From Salipiger profundus (GTDB lineage Bacteria; Pseudomonadota; Alphaproteobacteria; Rhodobacterales; Rhodobacteraceae): a DNA stretch of 64,000 nt. Under the pieces are notes generated by a model, which was not told where the DNA came from, did no database searches, and saw nothing but the letters and a program-made list of their open reading frames with translations. Made by a program: the position numbers and the translations under genes. Positions within the stretch are counted from its first letter, which is position 1, and each line of letters opens with the position of its first letter. The stretch lies in the NCBI RefSeq assembly GCF_001969385.1, contig NZ_CP014796.1:1257501-1321500 (forward strand), read 5' to 3'. This document shows, piece after piece, positions 60,929-64,000 of this stretch.

Positions 60929-62587
60929 TCAGCTCTGATCCCGCCACCTGTTGACGATAGGATAGCGCCGGTCGAGCCAGAACGCACGCTGCGACAGTCG
61001 CGCCCCCGGTGCCGACTGGAAGCGCTTGTATTCCGAGATGTAGAGCAGGTGCTCGACCTTCTTTGCGTCTTCGCGCGCATAGCCTGCCGCAACGCAGTCG
61101 GCGATCGAGCCGTCGTCGTCCACGAGGATCTGCAGGATGCCGTCGAGCACCGGGTAGTCGGGCAGCGAGTCGCTGTCCTTCTGATCCGCGCGCAGTTCGG
61201 CCGACGGCGGCTTGGAGATGATACGCTCGGGGATAACCAGCCCTTCGGGGCCGCTCATCCATGCGCGGTGGTTCGCGTTGCGCCAGCGGCAGATGTCGAA
61301 GACGCGGGTCTTGTAAAGATCCTTGATCGGATTGTAGCCGCCCGCCATGTCGCCGTAGATCGTGGCGTAGCCCACCGCGACCTCGGACTTGTTGCCGGTG
61401 GTCAGGAGCATCTCGCCGAACTTGTTCGACAGGGCCATCAGCAGCAGGCCACGCAGCCGCGATTGGATATTCTCTTCGGTGAGATCGGGATCGCGACCTT
61501 CGAAGAGCGGCGCGAGCGTCTCGGTGATGGCGTCGCGGCCCGGGGTGATCGGCACGAAGTCGTAGTGGCAGCCCAGCGCCTCCGCGCAGGCCTTGGCGTC
61601 CTCGAGCGAATGCTCCGAGGTGTATTCCGAGGGCAGCATCACGCAGCGCACGTTCTCGGCGCCCAGCGCATCGACCGCGATGGTCGCCACAAGCGCCGAG
61701 TCGATGCCGCCCGAGAGGCCCAGCAGCACCTTGCCGAAGCCGGTCTTGCGGCAGTAGTCGCGCAGCGCGACCACCATCGCGTTGTAATCCTGCTCCATTG
61801 CGTCGGGATGGCGGGTGAAATCGCCGTCGAGCGCGCGCCAGCCGTCTTCGGTCCGCTCGAGATCGACGTGGGCGATGGCCTCCTCGAAGACCGGAAGCTG
61901 CATCGCGACCGCCCCGTGCGGGTTGAGCACGAAGGAGCCGCCGTCGAAGATCTGGTCGTCCTGCCCGCCGGTCATGTTCAGGTAGATGAGCGGCAGGCCG
62001 GTCTCGACCACGCGGGCAATCATCTTGTTGAGCCGGGTCTCGTACTTGTTGCGGTAGTAGGGCGAGCCGTTCGGGACCAGCAGGAACTCGGCACCGGTCT
62101 CGGCCAGCGTCTCGGCCACGTCCTCGTACCAGGCATCCTCGCAGATCGGAGAGCCGACACGGGTGTTGCCCACCGCGTAGGGCCCGCCGATGGGCCCGCT
62201 GTCGAAGATCCGCAGCTCGTCGAAGACCTTGTAGTTGGGCAGGTGATGCTTGAAGACCTGCGTCACCATCTTGCCGCCCCGGCAGATGACATAGGCGTTG
62301 AAGAGCTCGGTGCCCTCGACCCACGGGCAGCCGATGGCGAGCGTCGGGCCGTCGGCGCAGTCCTCGGCCAGCTGCTTCACCGCTGCCATGCAGTCGAGCG
62401 TGAAGGCGTGCTTCATCGGCAGGTCCTGCGCGTTGTAGCCCGCGATGAACATCTCGGGCAGCGCCACCATGTCGGCGCCCGCAGCCTTGCCCTTTTCCCA
62501 CGCGTCGCGCGCCTTCGCGGCATTGCCCGCGAGGTCTCCGAGCGTGGGGTTCAGCTGCGCAATGGTCAGGCGGAAACGGTCGGCCAT
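60929..62587 (-). CDS. nadE: Glutamine-dependent NAD+ synthetase
   Basis: A 552-residue two-domain enzyme: an N-terminal nitrilase-fold glutaminase (LPEMFIAGYNAQD; CEDAWYEDV) and a C-terminal synthetase with the P-loop SGGIDSALVATIA and TGNKSEVAVGYATIYGDMAGG. It makes NAD+ from deamido-NAD+ with glutamine as nitrogen source. The ATG at 62587 is preferred to 62593, since AAGGG lies 8 bases before it. It is divergent from the MORN gene. Confidence 0.95.
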   Translation of the reverse strand: MADRFRLTIAQLNPTLGDLAGNAAKARDAWEKGKAAGADMVALPEMFIAGYNAQDLPMKHAFTLDCMAAVKQLAEDCADGPTLAIGCPWVEGTELFNAYVICRGGKMVTQVFKHHLPNYKVFDELRIFDSGPIGGPYAVGNTRVGSPICEDAWYEDVAETLAETGAEFLLVPNGSPYYRNKYETRLNKMIARVVETGLPLIYLNMTGGQDDQIFDGGSFVLNPHGAVAMQLPVFEEAIAHVDLERTEDGWRALDGDFTRHPDAMEQDYNAMVVALRDYCRKTGFGKVLLGLSGGIDSALVATIAVDALGAENVRCVMLPSEYTSEHSLEDAKACAEALGCHYDFVPITPGRDAITETLAPLFEGRDPDLTEENIQSRLRGLLLMALSNKFGEMLLTTGNKSEVAVGYATIYGDMAGGYNPIKDLYKTRVFDICRWRNANHRAWMSGPEGLVIPERIISKPPSAELRADQKDSDSLPDYPVLDGILQILVDDDGSIADCVAAGYAREDAKKVEHLLYISEYKRFQSAPGARLSQRAFWLDRRYPIVNRWRDQS

Positions 62588-62734
62588 GCCCATGTCCCTT
62601 TCAGTCACGTCCTCGGCCCGACATAGCAGAACCACGCCCGAGGGGAAGCGGCCCGCGGCAAAAGAGATTGTCAGTGCAGGGGCCCTTGTTTACCTTCCGG
62701 GCACAAGGAGAGGGCATCCGGCAGGGAACGAGCA

Positions 62735-64000
62735 ATGAAACGCGCAGGCATGAAACTTGCCGCAGCCGCCATCTGTCTGGCCATCGCCGGCAACGTGGCG
62801 GCGCAGCAGGACGGCGAAGTCGTCACCAAGCAGTTCGATGACGGCGGGGTCTACGAGGGCACCTTCCGCGACGGCCTGCGACACGGCACCGGCACCTACC
62901 GGCTGCCGAACGGCTACGAATACACCGGCGACTGGGTCGAGGGCGAGATCAGCGGCGACGGCACCGCGCGCTATCCCAGCGGCGCGGTCTACGAGGGCGA
63001 GTTCGACAACGGCAAGCCCGAGGGCGTCGGCAAGCTCGTGCTGGCCGACGGCAGCGTCTACGAGGGCTCGTGGCAGGACGGCAAGATCACCGGCAAGGGT
63101 GTGATCCAGTATGCCAATGGCGCCCGCTACGAAGGTTCGTTCCGCAACGCGCTGCACCACGGGCGCGGCGTGATGACCACTCCCGACGGCTACCGCTACG
63201 AGGGCGACTGGGTGAACGGCGTCGAAGAGGGCAACGCCAAGATCACCTACCCCGACGGCTCGGTCTACGAGGGCCGCGTCGCCAACGGCAAGCGCTCGGG
63301 CGAGGGCACGCTGACCATGGCCGACGGGCTGGTCTACACCGGCATGTGGCGCGACGGCCAGCAGGACGGCACCGGCAAGCTCACGCTGCCCAACGGTGAC
63401 ATCTACGAGGGCGAGCTCGTCGACGGCCGGCGCGAGGGCCAGGGCAAGGAGACCTACGCCAGCGGCGACACCTACGAGGGCGAGTTCAACAACGACCAGC
63501 GGCAGGGCTACGGGGTCTTCACCGGGGCCGACGGCTACCGGCTCGAGGGCAACTGGGTGGCCGGCCAGATCGAGGGCGAGGGCCGCGTGGTCTATCCCGA
63601 CGGGTCGGTCTACGAGGGCGAGATACGCGGCGATCTCGCCAACGGCGAGGGCAAGGACAACCTATCCCGACGGCGCCACCTACGAGGGCGACTGGGTCGA
63701 TGGCGTCATCGAGGGCGAAGGCCGCGCGACCTATCCCAACGGCGTGATCTACGAAGGCGACTTCAGCAACGCCCGCTACAACGGCGAGGGCACGATCACC
63801 TACCCCGACGGCTACACCTACGAGGGCGACTGGAAGGACAACCAGCGCCACGGGTCCGGTACCGCGACCTACGCCGACGGGACGGTCTACACCGGCGACT
63901 TCCGCGAGGACCGTCGCCACGGGCAGGGCACCATCACCATGCCCGACGGCTTCCGCTACGAAGGCGGCTGGGTGAACGGCGTGTTCGAGGGCGAGGGCAC
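62735..64000 (+). CDS. Exported MORN-repeat protein, with an apparent frameshift; runs off the window
   Basis: The N-terminus is a signal peptide (cut near VAAQQD), with an AGGGA site 8 bases before the ATG at 62735. Twelve tandem MORN repeats of about 23 residues (VYEGxxxDGxxxGxGxxxYPDG) follow in one frame to about 63658. From about 63660 the repeats continue intact (at least five, to the window end) only in the next frame, as if one base were inserted within 63656-63659 (AAGGACAACC). Both frames stay open. Either a real frameshift or a sequencing error is present. MORN proteins scaffold membranes or surface structures; here an exported or surface role is likely but not proved. Confidence 0.8.
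   Translation, partial: MKRAGMKLAAAAICLAIAGNVAAQQDGEVVTKQFDDGGVYEGTFRDGLRHGTGTYRLPNGYEYTGDWVEGEISGDGTARYPSGAVYEGEFDNGKPEGVGKLVLADGSVYEGSWQDGKITGKGVIQYANGARYEGSFRNALHHGRGVMTTPDGYRYEGDWVNGVEEGNAKITYPDGSVYEGRVANGKRSGEGTLTMADGLVYTGMWRDGQQDGTGKLTLPNGDIYEGELVDGRREGQGKETYASGDTYEGEFNNDQRQGYGVFTGADGYRLEGNWVAGQIEGEGRVVYPDGSVYEGEIRGDLANGEGKDNLSRRRHLRGRLGRWRHRGRRPRDLSQRRDLRRRLQQRPLQRRGHDHLPRRLHLRGRLEGQPAPRVRYRDLRRRDGLHRRLPRGPSPRAGHHHHARRLPLRRRLGERRVRGRGH
62810..64000 (+). repeat. 69-base coding tandem repeats (MORN)
   Basis: Repeats of about 69 bases with the core TACGAGGGC run through the MORN gene to the end of the window. They encode protein repeats and are not a CRISPR or satellite. Confidence 0.85.

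Noticed and set aside
62810..64000. Tandem repeat taken as CRISPR or satellite
   Set aside because: Repeats are 69 bases, in frame, and encode MORN protein repeats with a signal peptide.

Overview
The window is high-GC DNA, densely packed with genes, and carries no rRNA, tRNA, CRISPR array or insertion sequence that I can recognise. Gene content points to an alphaproteobacterium of the Rhodobacterales (Roseobacter/Paracoccus-like). The evidence is a lanthanide-type XoxF methanol dehydrogenase with glutathione-dependent formaldehyde oxidation, Gfa, Rieske-type glycine betaine demethylation, a caa3-type oxidase with fused subunits, and a glycine-riboswitch gcvTHP operon. This assignment is inferred from gene families, not from a marker gene.

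Layout. 1-466: end of a copper-type P-type ATPase. 483-4821 (minus): an operon of exported proteins plus an ABC ATPase of the 'PQQ-dependent catabolism' type, with no permease gene. 4978-7757 (plus): a divergent operon of small exported proteins, a beta-propeller and a SoxYZ-like carrier. 7766-16609 (minus): ppsA, a CXXCW-type protein, xoxJ, xoxG, xoxF, a cytochrome c, fghA and the glutathione-dependent formaldehyde dehydrogenase. 16773-23140 (plus): an exported protein, a caa3-type oxidase (CoxB-cytochrome c fusion, CoxA-CoxC fusion), CtaG-like protein and a trihaem cytochrome c. 23192-27357 (minus): a DsbA-like protein, an L,D-transpeptidase, a TlpA-like protein with an Lgt-like membrane part, and DsbD. 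27536-33521: dimethylglycine-dehydrogenase-like protein, a LysR regulator, and GbcA/GbcB. 33991-36381 (minus): a carboxynorspermidine synthesis pair. 36598-38889 (plus): an FdhF/YdeP-type molybdoenzyme. 38915-41938: a second quinoprotein-associated group (zinc hydrolase, second SoxYZ-like carrier, two unknown exported proteins). 42101-46223 (minus): response regulator, FIST protein and hybrid kinase, translationally coupled. 46346-46972: gfa. 47101-47748: a DUF58-like protein. 47969-52479 (minus): gcvT-gcvH-gcvP behind a tandem glycine riboswitch and an Rrf2/NsrR-like regulator. 53312-62587: housekeeping and miscellaneous genes (GGCT-like, DUF2254, gltX, PfkB kinase, MBL hydrolase, 2OG oxygenase, zincin, glycosyltransferase, nadE). 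62735-64000: a MORN-repeat protein that runs off the window and contains an apparent one-base frameshift.

How it fits together. XoxF oxidises methanol (or ethanol) in the periplasm. Electrons plausibly pass to XoxG and the other c-type cytochromes and on to the caa3-type oxidase. Formaldehyde is captured as S-hydroxymethylglutathione (Gfa), oxidised (AdhI) and hydrolysed (FghA) to formate. Glycine betaine demethylation and glycine cleavage supply further C1 units. Around this core sit about ten poorly understood exported proteins: two SoxYZ-like single-cysteine carriers, a zinc hydrolase, a CXXCW-type protein, two beta-propellers and several solute-binding proteins. These are the best candidates for an undescribed periplasmic relay. 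The three-gene coupled signalling module resembles the FlhSR-type control of C1 oxidation.
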